Shown: positions 43,284 to 51,831, counted from the stretch's first letter. The stretch is 64,000 nucleotides of DNA from Solirubrobacterales bacterium (GCA_017304845.1 JAFKLL010000012.1:1-64000); one strand, 5' to 3'. The notes: generated from the letters alone by a model not told the origin. A program made the numbers and translations.

Positions 43284-43952
43284 GTGAACAGCTTCAGGAG
43301 TCTGGGGGAACGCGGAGGCCGGCTCGGCCTCGTGTTCGCCGCAGGACTGGCAGCAGCGGTCTTCATGTGTCTCATCGGGACCGCCGGGGCGAAGGCGAGC
43401 AGCGTGAGCTGCACCGGCACCGTCGGCGTCGACAGGGAAGCCCACGCCGAAGGCGCGCTCAAGTACACGCTCAAGTGCGACGAGGACGTCAAGGGCTACT
43501 CGATCGTCAGCAATCGGGACATCGGCTACTTCGGCACCGAGGTCATCGTGCTCGGGGCCGACGGCGAGGTCGCCGAGGGTGAGTCGTTCACCTGTGAGGG
43601 CAGCATCCCGTCGTTCGGCGTCGGCTGCTTCGGCAAGATGACCGCGAACAACACCGTCGAGGGCAACATCGGCACGCTCGACGATCTCTGCGAGGCGAAC
43701 GTCCAGCCGAAGTTCTGGGCGACCGCTCTGACCACTCCGCTGGTCAAGGAAGTGGCGACCCCGCAGAGCTCGGAGCCTTTCCTGCTCTCGAGCAAGCCCT
43801 GCAAGGTGCTGAACCCGAAGAAGAAGGCCAAGGCCAAGGCACAGAAGCTCTGCGCCAAGGTCAAGTCGGCCGATTCCAAGCGTGCCCGGACGGCGGCCCG
43901 CAAGCGCTGCAAGGCGGCGCTGAGCGCGGTCAAGCGGCTGCACGCCGCCTGA
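43284..43952 (+). CDS. Unknown exported protein at the head of the pst operon
   Basis: 222 residues, not recognised. A signal peptide (hydrophobic 15-35, AGAKA) precedes a compact domain of about 130 residues with six Cys (for example VSCTGT, LKCDED, FTCEG and VGCFGK), probably disulfide-bonded. The tail (about 175-222) is strongly basic with LCAKV and KRCKAA. GTG start; the out-of-frame ATG seven bases upstream is not used. It is 39 bases ahead of pstS on the same strand, so it may be co-transcribed and assist phosphate capture or bind the wall. Confidence 0.7.
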   Translation: MNSFRSLGERGGRLGLVFAAGLAAAVFMCLIGTAGAKASSVSCTGTVGVDREAHAEGALKYTLKCDEDVKGYSIVSNRDIGYFGTEVIVLGADGEVAEGESFTCEGSIPSFGVGCFGKMTANNTVEGNIGTLDDLCEANVQPKFWATALTTPLVKEVATPQSSEPFLLSSKPCKVLNPKKKAKAKAQKLCAKVKSADSKRARTAARKRCKAALSAVKRLHAA

Positions 43953-43991
43953 TCCGAGACCTCACAGAAGAAAAGGAAGAAAGGAATAGAG

Positions 43992-44804
43992 ATGTCACGC
44001 TCCAAGACAAGCGTGCTCTGGCTCCTGGCTGCCATCATCGCCCTCGTGGCGGTGCCGGCCGGCGCCAGCGCCAAGCCCACCATCACCCTCAGCGGGTCGA
44101 CCTCGGTCGCGCCGCTGGCAACCCTCCTCGCTCAGAAGTACGTCAAGTCCTGCAAGGGCTGCGTCAAGTTCAAGCTGCTCCAGGGCGGCTCGGACGTCGG
44201 CATCGCGGACGTGTCGCGAGGCCGTGTCACGATCGGCATGTCCTCCCGTGACCCGAAGCCGAGCGACCCGGGCGGCATCACCTTCAACCGGATCGCCAAG
44301 GACGCGATCTGCCTGGTGACCAACAAGGCGAACGGAGTGGCCGGCCTCGACCAGAACGCCGTCCAGTCGATCTTCTCGGGCTCCGTCAGGAGCTGGAGCC
44401 AGGTTCCCGGCGCGAAGCAGCAGGGCACGATCGACCTCTTCGTCAGGACCCCCGCCTCCGGTACGCAGGACGCGTTCCAGAAGATCTTCATGGGTGACTC
44501 GAAGGTCTTCTCCGGCGCCTCCCAGAAGGCCTCGAACGGCCTGGTCCAGCAGTCGGTCCAGCGCGACAAGGCCGGCATCGGCTACGTCTCCCTGGCCTTC
44601 ACCAAGGGCCTGACCACGGCCAGCTACAAGGGCGTCCCCTGCAACCTGCGGAACGCCAAGTCCGGCCAGTACGGCGGCGTCCGCAGCTTCTACTTCGTGA
44701 CTCGCGGCGCCGCCAAGGGCCCGGTCAAGAAGTGGATCAAGTGGGTCCGCAACAACCCCGCGGCGCTTCGCATCGCCGCCAAGGAATGGGTCCCCTTCAA
44801 GTAG
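43992..44804 (+). CDS. pstS: Phosphate ABC transporter substrate-binding protein PstS
   Basis: 270 residues of the PstS-like family: LSGSTSVAPL at the N-terminus of the mature protein, GIADVSRGRVTIGMSSRDP, then RTPASGTQDAF and GIGYVSL, all phosphate-pocket regions. The signal peptide ends near ASAKPT and lacks a lipobox Cys, so the protein may be secreted or held by another partner rather than lipid-anchored. It binds phosphate outside the membrane for PstCA. A GGAA-rich ribosome-binding region precedes the ATG. pstC begins three bases after its stop. Confidence 0.9.
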   Translation: MSRSKTSVLWLLAAIIALVAVPAGASAKPTITLSGSTSVAPLATLLAQKYVKSCKGCVKFKLLQGGSDVGIADVSRGRVTIGMSSRDPKPSDPGGITFNRIAKDAICLVTNKANGVAGLDQNAVQSIFSGSVRSWSQVPGAKQQGTIDLFVRTPASGTQDAFQKIFMGDSKVFSGASQKASNGLVQQSVQRDKAGIGYVSLAFTKGLTTASYKGVPCNLRNAKSGQYGGVRSFYFVTRGAAKGPVKKWIKWVRNNPAALRIAAKEWVPFK

Positions 44805-44807
44805 TCC

Positions 44808-45824
44808 ATGGAGGCGGCAACCCTCACTGAAGCCCCGGCCCGGGCAACCCTGGGCCGGGACCGGACGGACCGGCGCGTCGAGCTTCTGCTCGGCGCGCTG
44901 GCGTCCACCATTCTTCTGCTGATCGCGGGGATGATCCTGTTCGTCCTGATCAAGGCGCTCCCCTCGTTCACGCACAACGGCCTCGCCTGGTTCGGCGCCG
45001 GCGGCTCGGTCGACGACCAGCTGATGAACATCTTCAACTCGCCGGCCGATCCCGCCGACTACGTGTACAAGCTGCGCGCCTGGCCGCTGCTCTACGCGAC
45101 CGCCCTGATCACCGGGGTCGCGGTCTTCGTCTCGGTCGTCTTCTCGGTCCTCTCCGGGATCTTCATCGTCGAGTTCGCCCCGGACCGCCTGCGCCGGGTG
45201 ATCGAGCCGGTGGTCAAGCTCCTGGCCGCGGTGCCGTCGGTGATCTACGGACTGATCGGCATCCTCGTGGTCGTCCCATGGGTCGCCGACCACCTGATCT
45301 CCGAGGACCGCAAGGCCTCGGTGGCCTACGTGATCCAGCTCGACGGCACCAGCATCCTGGTCGGCATCTTCATCCTCACCATCATGATCTGCCCGATCAT
45401 GATCGCGATCATCGTCGACGCGCTCAGATCGGTCCCGGAGAAGTGGGTCGAGGGAGCGGCCGCGCTCGGCGTCAACCGCTGGCGGGCGATGCGCACCGTC
45501 TCGCTGCGGGCGATCCGCCCGGCGATCGTGGCGGCCCTGGTGCTCGCCACCGCCCGGGCCCTCGGCGAGGCGATCATGCTCTCGATGGTCGCCGGCTCGG
45601 TCGGCTTCGCCCCGAACCCGCTCGACGGCATCACCTTCCTCTTCGAGCCGGCCCGGCCGCTGGCCTCGACCATCGTCGACAACTCGGAGGGCCTCTCGGT
45701 CGTCCCGTTCGGCCAGACGATGTACGCCTTCGCGGCGATCCTCCTGATCTCCAGCGCCTTCCTCTCCTTCGCCGGATGGGCGGCCCGCAAGTCGTTCAGC
45801 CGCTACACGCTGGGGGCCCGGTGA
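44808..45824 (+). CDS. pstC: Phosphate ABC transporter permease PstC
   Basis: 338 residues, six membrane segments, with the EAA loop EGAAALGVNRWRAM that contacts the ATPase. The first periplasmic-side loop (about 60-95) is longer than in E. coli PstC. It forms the transmembrane path for phosphate with PstA. Start ATG at 44808; its stop overlaps the pstA GTG (GTGA), so the two permeases are coupled. Confidence 0.93.
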   Translation: MEAATLTEAPARATLGRDRTDRRVELLLGALASTILLLIAGMILFVLIKALPSFTHNGLAWFGAGGSVDDQLMNIFNSPADPADYVYKLRAWPLLYATALITGVAVFVSVVFSVLSGIFIVEFAPDRLRRVIEPVVKLLAAVPSVIYGLIGILVVVPWVADHLISEDRKASVAYVIQLDGTSILVGIFILTIMICPIMIAIIVDALRSVPEKWVEGAAALGVNRWRAMRTVSLRAIRPAIVAALVLATARALGEAIMLSMVAGSVGFAPNPLDGITFLFEPARPLASTIVDNSEGLSVVPFGQTMYAFAAILLISSAFLSFAGWAARKSFSRYTLGAR

Positions 45825-46795
45825 ACATCGAGGTGCGCACCGCCGCGCCCGGGCCCCGGCCGAAGCCGGGCCGCCGGGCCCGCCCCGAGCATCACACCGG
45901 CTGGAGCATCGGCGACCGAGTCGGCCTCGCGGCAGCCTGGGCGGCCGGGATCTCGCTCTGCGTGGTCGCCGCCGTGATCGTGCTGTTCATGGCGTGGAAG
46001 GGGCTCCAGTTCCTTCACCTGGACATGCTCACCAGCTCCCCGGAGGCCTCGATGGACCAGTCGAAGTCGGGCGGCTTCCTCGACCCCCTGGTCGGCACCC
46101 TGCTGCTGACCGTGATCGGCATCGCGATCGCGGTCCCGGTCGGGGTCGGCATCGCGGTCTGGCTGACCGAGTACGGCAAGCCGGCCGGCCTGGCCCGGCT
46201 GGTCGAGTCCGGGGTGGAGGTCGTCGCCGGAACCCCCTCGATCGTGCTCGCGATCTTCGGCCTGCTGGTCTTCCAGCAGGGCTTCATGGGCATCTTCTCG
46301 TTCACCGCCGCGGGCGGTGCGGTCTTCGGCCGGTCCTTCATCGCGGCCGGGTCGATGATGGCCCTGATCGCCCTGCCGCTGGTGATCGGCTCGACCCGCG
46401 AGGCGCTCAACTCGATCCCCCGTCATGTCCGGGAGGCGTCCTACGCCCTGGGCAAGGACAGGGCCTCGACGATCCGCCGGGTGCTGCTGCCGAGCGCCCG
46501 TTCCGGGATCGCCACCGGGGCCACCCTCGGGATGGGGCGGATCTGCGGCGACACCGCGATCGTCGTGGTGCTGCTCGGCGCCTCGATGCAGACCACTCCC
46601 GAGTCCGGGCCCCTGGGGCTGCTGCGCGGGACCGGCAGCACCCTGACCAGCTACGTCTACAACAACTCGCCGGCCGGGGAGGGAAACGCGCCGGACAAGG
46701 CCTACGCGGCCGCGTTCGTGCTGCTGATGATCGTCCTCCTCCTCAACTTCGTGGTCGGCCTGATCGGGAAGAGGAACAAGCCGCAATGGAACTGA
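45821..46795 (+). CDS. pstA: Phosphate ABC transporter permease PstA
   Basis: 324 residues with six membrane segments and the EAA loop REASYALGKDRAST. A basic N-terminal stretch (about 10-35) precedes the first helix. The GTG start at 45821 overlaps pstC by four bases; the longer open frame upstream is spurious. The 3' end overlaps the pstB start by ten bases, continuing strict translational coupling along the operon. Confidence 0.93.
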   Translation: MNIEVRTAAPGPRPKPGRRARPEHHTGWSIGDRVGLAAAWAAGISLCVVAAVIVLFMAWKGLQFLHLDMLTSSPEASMDQSKSGGFLDPLVGTLLLTVIGIAIAVPVGVGIAVWLTEYGKPAGLARLVESGVEVVAGTPSIVLAIFGLLVFQQGFMGIFSFTAAGGAVFGRSFIAAGSMMALIALPLVIGSTREALNSIPRHVREASYALGKDRASTIRRVLLPSARSGIATGATLGMGRICGDTAIVVVLLGASMQTTPESGPLGLLRGTGSTLTSYVYNNSPAGEGNAPDKAYAAAFVLLMIVLLLNFVVGLIGKRNKPQWN

Positions 46796-47730
46796 AGGAA
46801 GAAGGCGCGCGCACCGGGGACGGGCCGGCGGCCGAGGTGCCGCCGCTGCGACGCATCGTGGTCGAGTCGGAGACCGTCCCGATCCGGGTCGGCGACTACG
46901 CGGGGCCGCCCGATCCGGAGTACGGCAAGGAGCCGTGGCAGCTCGCGGCCGGTCTCGACGGCGAGCCGACCTGGATCGAGGAGCGGATGCGGACCGAGGG
47001 CCTCTCGATCGCCTACGGCGACAAGCGGGCGGTCAAGGACGTCTCGATCGAGGTGAACTCCGGCGAGGTGCTGGCCCTGATCGGCCCCTCCGGCTGCGGC
47101 AAGACGACTCTGCTCCGCTCGCTCAACCGCCTGGTCGAACTGACCCCGGCCGCGAAGCGGACCGGCCGGATCATCCTCGACGACCAGGACGTCGACAGCT
47201 TCGACGTCACCCACCTACGGTCCCGGGTCGGGATGCTGTTCCAGCAGCCGAACCCGTTCCCGATGAGCATCTTCGACAACGTCGCCTACGGCCTGCGCGA
47301 GCGGGGCAGCAAGAAGCCGCGCCGCCGGCAGCTCGAGCCGATCGTGGTCGACGCCCTGGAGCGGGCCGGTCTCTGGGACGAGGTCTCCTCGAACCTGAAC
47401 CATCCCGCCCTCGCGCTCTCCGGCGGTCAGCAGCAGCGGCTCTGCATCGCCCGTTCGCTCGCCGTCTCCCCGGAGGTGCTGCTGCTGGACGAGCCCTGCT
47501 CCGCGCTCGACCCGATCTCGACCGGGATCATCGAGGAGACGATCGTCGAGCTGCGCTCCGAGGTCGCGATCGTGATCGTCACCCACAACCTCCAGCAGGC
47601 CGCGCGCATCGCCGACCGGGTCGCCTTCATGTACCTCGGCGACATGGTCGAGTCCGGCCCGGCCGGGCAGGTCTTCGGGGCGCCCCGCGAGGCCCGCACC
47701 CAGGAGTACGTCGGGGGCGGGTTCGGATGA
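46786..47730 (+). CDS. pstB: Phosphate ABC transporter ATPase PstB with N-terminal extension
   Basis: 314 residues. Walker A GPSGCGKTT starts at residue 100, the signature ALSGGQQQRLCIAR and Walker B LLLDEPCSALDP are typical PstB, and the H-loop is VTHNL. Walker A in ordinary PstB lies near residue 40, so there is an extra N-terminal segment of about 60 residues, rich in Glu/Pro and containing VGDYAGPPDPEYG. It powers phosphate import. The ATG at 46786 lies inside pstA. Its stop overlaps the next gene (ATGA), an unknown lipoprotein, extending the operon beyond the usual pstSCAB. Confidence 0.92.
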   Translation: MELKEEGARTGDGPAAEVPPLRRIVVESETVPIRVGDYAGPPDPEYGKEPWQLAAGLDGEPTWIEERMRTEGLSIAYGDKRAVKDVSIEVNSGEVLALIGPSGCGKTTLLRSLNRLVELTPAAKRTGRIILDDQDVDSFDVTHLRSRVGMLFQQPNPFPMSIFDNVAYGLRERGSKKPRRRQLEPIVVDALERAGLWDEVSSNLNHPALALSGGQQQRLCIARSLAVSPEVLLLDEPCSALDPISTGIIEETIVELRSEVAIVIVTHNLQQAARIADRVAFMYLGDMVESGPAGQVFGAPREARTQEYVGGGFG

Positions 47731-48458
47731 AGGCCCGAGTCGCGATCGCGGCGGGACTGGTCGGCCTCGGCCTGGCCGGCTGCCAGTCGACCCAGGACAG
47801 AAGCGCCGAGCTGGAGGCTGATGGCGCCGACCTCGTCAAGCAGACCAAGCGCGACATCGGGGCCGAGAACCGCCAGATCGACGTGGTCGAGCAGGTGGTT
47901 CTGAGCGACGTGAACGGCACCGCGGTCGCCGTCGTGCTCAAGAACACCGGCAACGAGGGCCTGACCGACGCGCCGATCCAGATCAACGTCAAGGACGCGA
48001 AGGGCAGGTCGGTCTTCAAGAACGATCTCGCCGGCAGCGAGCCGTCACTGCTCCAGGTCCCGGTGGTGAAGCCGAAGTCCGAGGTCTACTGGGTCCACGA
48101 CCAGGTGGTCCCCACGGCCAAGCCGAAGAGCGTCGACGTGACGGTCGGCGAGGCGAAGCCGCTGCCCGAGGAGATCCCCGAGCTGGTGGTCTCGGAGCCG
48201 AAGCTGAAAGAGGACCCGGTCTCGGGCCTCGAGGTGGCGGGCACGGTGATCAACAAGTCGGATGTCGAGCAGACCAACCTGACGCTGTACGCGATCGCCC
48301 GCAAGGGCGGCAAGATCGTCGCCGCCGGCCGCGGCGTGATCCCCAAGCTCAAGACCGACGGCACACCGGCCAGCTACCACATCTTCTTCATTGGAAATCC
48401 GAGCGGCGCCGACGTCAGCGTGATCGCGCCCCCGGTCAACTTCTCAGGAGGGTCCTGA
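47727..48458 (+). CDS. Lipoprotein coupled to pstB
   Basis: 243 residues. The lipobox LAGC at the end of a short signal peptide predicts lipid attachment. The mature part has two beta-rich repeats resembling FxLYD/DUF-type immunoglobulin-like folds (for example VVLKNTGNEGLTDAPIQINVKD and VAGTVINKSDVEQTNLTLYAIA). No catalytic motif. The ATG overlaps the pstB stop by four bases and the end touches the next gene (TGATG). Because this PstS has no lipobox, this lipoprotein could serve as a membrane tether or sensor for phosphate uptake; that is inference only. Confidence 0.78.
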   Translation: MKARVAIAAGLVGLGLAGCQSTQDRSAELEADGADLVKQTKRDIGAENRQIDVVEQVVLSDVNGTAVAVVLKNTGNEGLTDAPIQINVKDAKGRSVFKNDLAGSEPSLLQVPVVKPKSEVYWVHDQVVPTAKPKSVDVTVGEAKPLPEEIPELVVSEPKLKEDPVSGLEVAGTVINKSDVEQTNLTLYAIARKGGKIVAAGRGVIPKLKTDGTPASYHIFFIGNPSGADVSVIAPPVNFSGGS

Positions 48459-49438
48459 TGGACGAGCAGACCAGTCCGATGCCGGCCGCGCAGCAGGTGG
48501 GCGAGCGATGCACGGGCTGCGGCAAGCCGATGGCGGGCGATCAGCGCTACTGCCTGAACTGCGGCAAACGACGCGGCAAGACGAGAGTCGAGTTCGAGGA
48601 GTACCTCGTTCCCTCGGCCGGGGGCGCGGGAGAGGGGGCGCCACCGCCGGGCCAGGGCGACGTGCGCCCGGTCCAGCCCGAGCCGCCCGCTGACCGGCGC
48701 CCGGAACGGGAGGTCACCCCGTTGATGGCGGCGGTCGGCCTGGCCGGCGTGGCGGCGATCCTGCTCATGGGTGTCCTGATCGGCCGCTCGGGCGGGGGCA
48801 ACGGCAACACCCAGGCGCCTCAGCCGATCCTCGCCAGCACCGGGATCCCGGCCACCTCGACGTCTTCCAGTACGACCAACGCCTCGACCACATTCACGGC
48901 CGACTGGCCGCAGGGCCAGGAGGGTTACACGATCGAGCTGGCGACCCTCTCCAAGGAGGGAGCCGACCCGGCCGCGATCGATGCCGCCAAGGCCGATCTG
49001 GTCAGCCAGGGCGCGGCCGACGTCGGCGCGCTCGACTCCGACGAGTACGGCAGCCTGCCTCCCGGCAACTACGTGCTCTACTCGGGCGTCTACACGACCA
49101 AGGCCGAGGCGGAGACGGCGCTCGGGCCACTCAAGTCGAGCTTCCCGGACGCGCAGGTGATCCAGGTTGCAGCGCAGGCCGACACCGGCGGGTCCGGCGG
49201 CAAGAAGACCGCTGACGCCGACGGTTCGGACGGCACCCTGACCGATGGCAGCAACGCCGACGCGAAGGGAGCCGTCAAGGCGTCCAAGGACGATCTCGAG
49301 GCGCTCGACGACGCCTCCGGCGCCGAGTACGAGGAGATCCAGAAGAAGCTGCCTCCGACCATCTCCACCCCGGGCAAGGCGCCGCCGAAGGACGACAAGG
49401 CGCCGGGCGGCGGTGGCGACGCGGTGAGCATCGGGTGA
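48458..49438 (+). CDS. Zinc-ribbon, single-pass membrane protein with SPOR-like domain
   Basis: 326 residues. The N-terminal zinc ribbon CTGCGKPM ... YCLNCGKRR (about 18-38) is cytosolic. A Pro-rich linker leads to one membrane segment (about 87-107), then a Ser/Thr linker and a domain (about 145-245) resembling SPOR in the segment NYVLYSGVYTTKAEAETAL. The tail is Asp/Lys/Pro-rich and disordered. SPOR domains bind denuded peptidoglycan, so a wall-associated role is possible. Coupled to both neighbours by TGATG and GTGA. Confidence 0.72.
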   Translation: MDEQTSPMPAAQQVGERCTGCGKPMAGDQRYCLNCGKRRGKTRVEFEEYLVPSAGGAGEGAPPPGQGDVRPVQPEPPADRRPEREVTPLMAAVGLAGVAAILLMGVLIGRSGGGNGNTQAPQPILASTGIPATSTSSSTTNASTTFTADWPQGQEGYTIELATLSKEGADPAAIDAAKADLVSQGAADVGALDSDEYGSLPPGNYVLYSGVYTTKAEAETALGPLKSSFPDAQVIQVAAQADTGGSGGKKTADADGSDGTLTDGSNADAKGAVKASKDDLEALDDASGAEYEEIQKKLPPTISTPGKAPPKDDKAPGGGGDAVSIG

Positions 49439-49830
49439 GTGCCGTGATCAACCTGCCAGGCAAGAAGAACGACCAGCCGGCTCCGGTGCCGGCCCCGATG
49501 TCGCGGCTCGAGCAGCGCCGCGAGGAACTGCGGACCCGGTTCACCCAGCTGCAGTGGGATCTCGGCGGAGCCGCCTACGAGATGGCGGCCCGCGACTACT
49601 TCCGGCTCGACGTGCTCGCCTCGATGGCGGCCAAGCTGCAGGTGGTCGACGCCGAGCTCTCGGAGATCGAGCGGATGGCCCGGCTCGAGCGGGCCGGCGC
49701 GGCCGGCAGCTGCGCCGGCTGCGGCTCCCTGTACGCCCGTGGCGCGGTCTACTGCTGGCGCTGCGGACGCAACCTCAAGGAGGGTCGGAACACCGTGATC
49801 GGGCCGGTCATCACTCAGGAGTCGCCTTGA
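49435..49830 (+). CDS. Small coiled-coil zinc-ribbon protein
   Basis: 131 residues without membrane segments. A helical, probably coiled-coil middle (about 22-85, for example RLEQRREELRTRFTQLQ) is followed by a C-terminal zinc ribbon CAGCGSLYARGAVYCWRCGRNL, whose four Cys are in two CxxC pairs. A conserved-looking basic patch follows. It is unrecognised, but shares the zinc-ribbon type with the preceding gene, suggesting direct interaction. The GTG start overlaps the previous stop (GTGA), and TTGA overlaps the next. Confidence 0.72.
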   Translation: MSAVINLPGKKNDQPAPVPAPMSRLEQRREELRTRFTQLQWDLGGAAYEMAARDYFRLDVLASMAAKLQVVDAELSEIERMARLERAGAAGSCAGCGSLYARGAVYCWRCGRNLKEGRNTVIGPVITQESP

Positions 49831-50996
49831 TCGACCGGATCCGCAACTGGCGGCTCCCGGTCCGCTACAAGGTCCCGCCGCGCAACGACCTGATCGCCTT
49901 CGCCCTGATGGCGCTGGCCTTCGGGTTGATGGTCGGGCTGGCGATCGCCCCGGGCTGGGGCAACGCCGACCCGACCGGCCCGGTGGTCGCGCTCCCGGCC
50001 CAGGAGGCCACGACCGCCGACAGCGGCGACACGGCGGTTCCGCTGGTCGCTGCCGATCTCCAGCCGCCGGCCGGGGCCGAGCCGAGCGACGCGAGCGGCG
50101 GTCCGGACCCGAGCTCGACGCCGTCCGGCACTCCCGTCTCCGATCCCGGGCCCGACACCTCGGGCGATCCGGCGCCGTCGGATCCGGCCCCGCCCGCCGA
50201 CGACGACTACAAGGACCCTCCGGAGAAGGATCCGCCGGCCGACGAGAGCGACGACGGCCCGGCGCTGATCGCGACCGTGGTCGGGGCCGACCCGGCCGGC
50301 TATGCGGTCGCCGATCCCAACGGGAACCTGCTCTACATCCACCATCCCTTGGATGGTCTCTCCGCGCCGAAGCCGGGCCGGAAGGTCGGGACCGGGATCG
50401 ACCCGCTGGCCAACGGCACCTTCGTCCAGAACGGCGGCCTGGAGAACCAGGGGCCGATCGCCCGGACCAAGCTGACCGGAACCGTCTCCTGGATCGACCG
50501 GGAGGACGGGGTGATCACGGTCTCCGCCCGGGGCGTTTCGCTGGCGCTCCGTTCGACCGCGGCGAGTCAGACCGGGGCCGAGGCGCCGACGCTCGGCTCG
50601 CTGGTCACCGGCACCCTGGTCTTCGGCGCGGCCGAGGCCGCCTCGACCCCGGACGAGACCGAGGAGGAGCCGCTGACCGTGCCCGCCTTGGAGATCAAGA
50701 GCCTCGAGGTGCTCGGCAGCCCTCAGACCCAGGTGGATCTGGCCGGCCCGGTCGAGTGGGACCCGGCCGCCCGTGTCCTGGCCATCGACGCTGACGGCTT
50801 CGGCACGCTCAACCGCCAGGTCGAGGTCGCCGTGCCGAAGAAGCTCGCCCTGAAGAAGATCCAGAACGGCCAGAGCTACGCGATCTCAGCCGAGATCGGC
50901 AGCGACGGAACCCTCACCCTGGTCGGGCTCTCGGCCAACTTCAGCCGCGAAGCCGCGGCCGACCCGGCGCAGGCCTTCGGAACCCACGCCTCCTAG
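49827..50996 (+). CDS. Single-pass membrane protein with exported beta domain, end of pst operon
   Basis: 389 residues. A short cytosolic N-terminus, one membrane helix (about 22-42), a long Pro/Asp/Ser-rich exported linker (about 50-140) and a beta-rich domain (about 145-389). That domain contains OB-like stretches, for example KLTGTVSWIDREDGVITVSARG and GTLVFGAAEA. The start is the TTG at 49827, overlapping the preceding TGA (TTGA), with AGGAG 12 bases upstream; the larger frame starting at 49554 is out of register. Function unknown. It closes a block of four envelope genes tied to pstSCAB. Confidence 0.72.
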   Translation: MIDRIRNWRLPVRYKVPPRNDLIAFALMALAFGLMVGLAIAPGWGNADPTGPVVALPAQEATTADSGDTAVPLVAADLQPPAGAEPSDASGGPDPSSTPSGTPVSDPGPDTSGDPAPSDPAPPADDDYKDPPEKDPPADESDDGPALIATVVGADPAGYAVADPNGNLLYIHHPLDGLSAPKPGRKVGTGIDPLANGTFVQNGGLENQGPIARTKLTGTVSWIDREDGVITVSARGVSLALRSTAASQTGAEAPTLGSLVTGTLVFGAAEAASTPDETEEEPLTVPALEIKSLEVLGSPQTQVDLAGPVEWDPAARVLAIDADGFGTLNRQVEVAVPKKLALKKIQNGQSYAISAEIGSDGTLTLVGLSANFSREAAADPAQAFGTHAS

Positions 50997-51015
50997 GGGA
51001 GTGGGATACGAGTCT

Positions 51016-51097
51016 TCGACGGCTCTACGAGCCCTCGATCTGAGAACTCCGGCTAGAAGATGCAGATCGACGGCTCTACGAGCCCTCGATCTGCATC
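51016..51097. repeat. Tandem 27-bp duplication containing a variant palindrome
   Basis: The 27 bases at 51016-51042 recur exactly at 51067-51093. The second copy is completed to a palindrome, GATGCAGATCGA (51059-51070) with TCGATCTGCATC (51086-51097), whose middle again pairs (GGCTC/GAGCC). The core AGATGCAGATC is shared with the 49-bp repeats. It overlaps the 3' end of the glutaredoxin gene. Confidence 0.85.
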
Positions 51098-51483
51098 GGA
51101 GGAGACTTGTAAGGCTCGTCGCTCGCCGGCGCTTCGGCCTCGGCGGGCTCCGCGGCGGCGGGCTGCTCGACCCCGAGGGCCTCGGCCAGCTCGCCGTTCT
51201 CGAACATCTCCTCGACGATGTCGCAGCCACCCAGCAGCTCGCCGTTCACGTAGAGCTGCGGGAAGGTCTCCCAGTCGGAGATCTCGCTCGTCACCTCGCG
51301 CAGCGGCTGGAGAGCGGGCAGCACGTCGATCGCGCCGTACTCGACACCCATCTGGTCGAGCACCTGGACCGTCCGCATCGAGAACCCGCAGCGCGGGGCG
51401 GAGGGGGTGCCCTTCATGAAGAGCAGCACCTGATTCTCGGCGATGAGCTCCTTGACTCGGTCTGTCAGTTCCTGATCGGCCAT
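51076..51483 (-). CDS. grxD: Monothiol glutaredoxin (Grx4/GrxD type)
   Basis: 135 residues. The monothiol active site is CGFS (Cys32), preceded by LFMKGTP, with WETFPQLYVNGELLGGCDI as the glutathione-binding region. Such proteins carry [2Fe-2S] clusters with glutathione and pair with BolA, which is encoded next to it. Beyond the glutaredoxin fold (about 105) the C-terminus is Ala/Glu-rich, and the last six residues MQIEGS and the TAG stop come from the palindromic repeat at 51059-51097. The natural end was therefore probably altered by repeat insertion. Confidence 0.92.
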   Translation of the reverse strand: MADQELTDRVKELIAENQVLLFMKGTPSAPRCGFSMRTVQVLDQMGVEYGAIDVLPALQPLREVTSEISDWETFPQLYVNGELLGGCDIVEEMFENGELAEALGVEQPAAAEPAEAEAPASDEPYKSPPMQIEGS

Positions 51484-51528
51484 GTGACTGATGTTAGACC
51501 CTGGCAGAGCCCGCCCGCCCCCGGAGTC

Positions 51529-51577
51529 CGCGAGATGCAGATTGGGTGCGCCATACGGCGCGAATCTGCATCTCGCG
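51529..51577. repeat. 49-bp palindromic repeat, copy 3
   Basis: Arms CGCGAGATGCAGAT (51529-51542) and ATCTGCATCTCGCG (51564-51577), with inner GCGCCATACGGCGC. It sits 23 bases past the bolA stop and 46 bases before the glutaredoxin start. Same orientation as copies 1 and 4. Confidence 0.9.
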
Positions 51578-51600
51578 CCCGGATGACGCGAGGGTGGAGG

Positions 51601-51831
51601 CTAGTCGAGGATCTTGATGGTCAGGGCGTGGATGGTGCCGTCCTCGAAACGCTCGCGCACCGCGGCCTTGACCAGACGGTGCTGGTCGATCCGGCTCTTG
51701 CCCTCGAACTGCGGCGCCGAAACCTCGGCCCGGAGGTGATCCCCAGTGCCGGTCTCGTCGATCACCTCGGCGCTCGAGCCCGGCAGCGCGGCCTCGATCA
51801 TGCCCTTCAGCTCGTTCAGGTCGGCGGCCAT
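51601..51831 (-). CDS. bolA: BolA-family protein
   Basis: 76 residues, single BolA/IbaG fold: N-terminal helix LNELKGMIEAALPG, the beta hairpin AEVIDETGTGDHLRAEVSA and the conserved RIDQHRLVKAAV. A His in the DHLR or QHRL region is the usual cluster ligand shared with glutaredoxin. With the monothiol glutaredoxin downstream it should form a cluster-binding heterocomplex for iron-sulfur traffic. The ATG at 51831 shares its first base with the TGA of the reductase gene (TGATG), so the two are coupled. Confidence 0.9.
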   Translation of the reverse strand: MAADLNELKGMIEAALPGSSAEVIDETGTGDHLRAEVSAPQFEGKSRIDQHRLVKAAVRERFEDGTIHALTIKILD

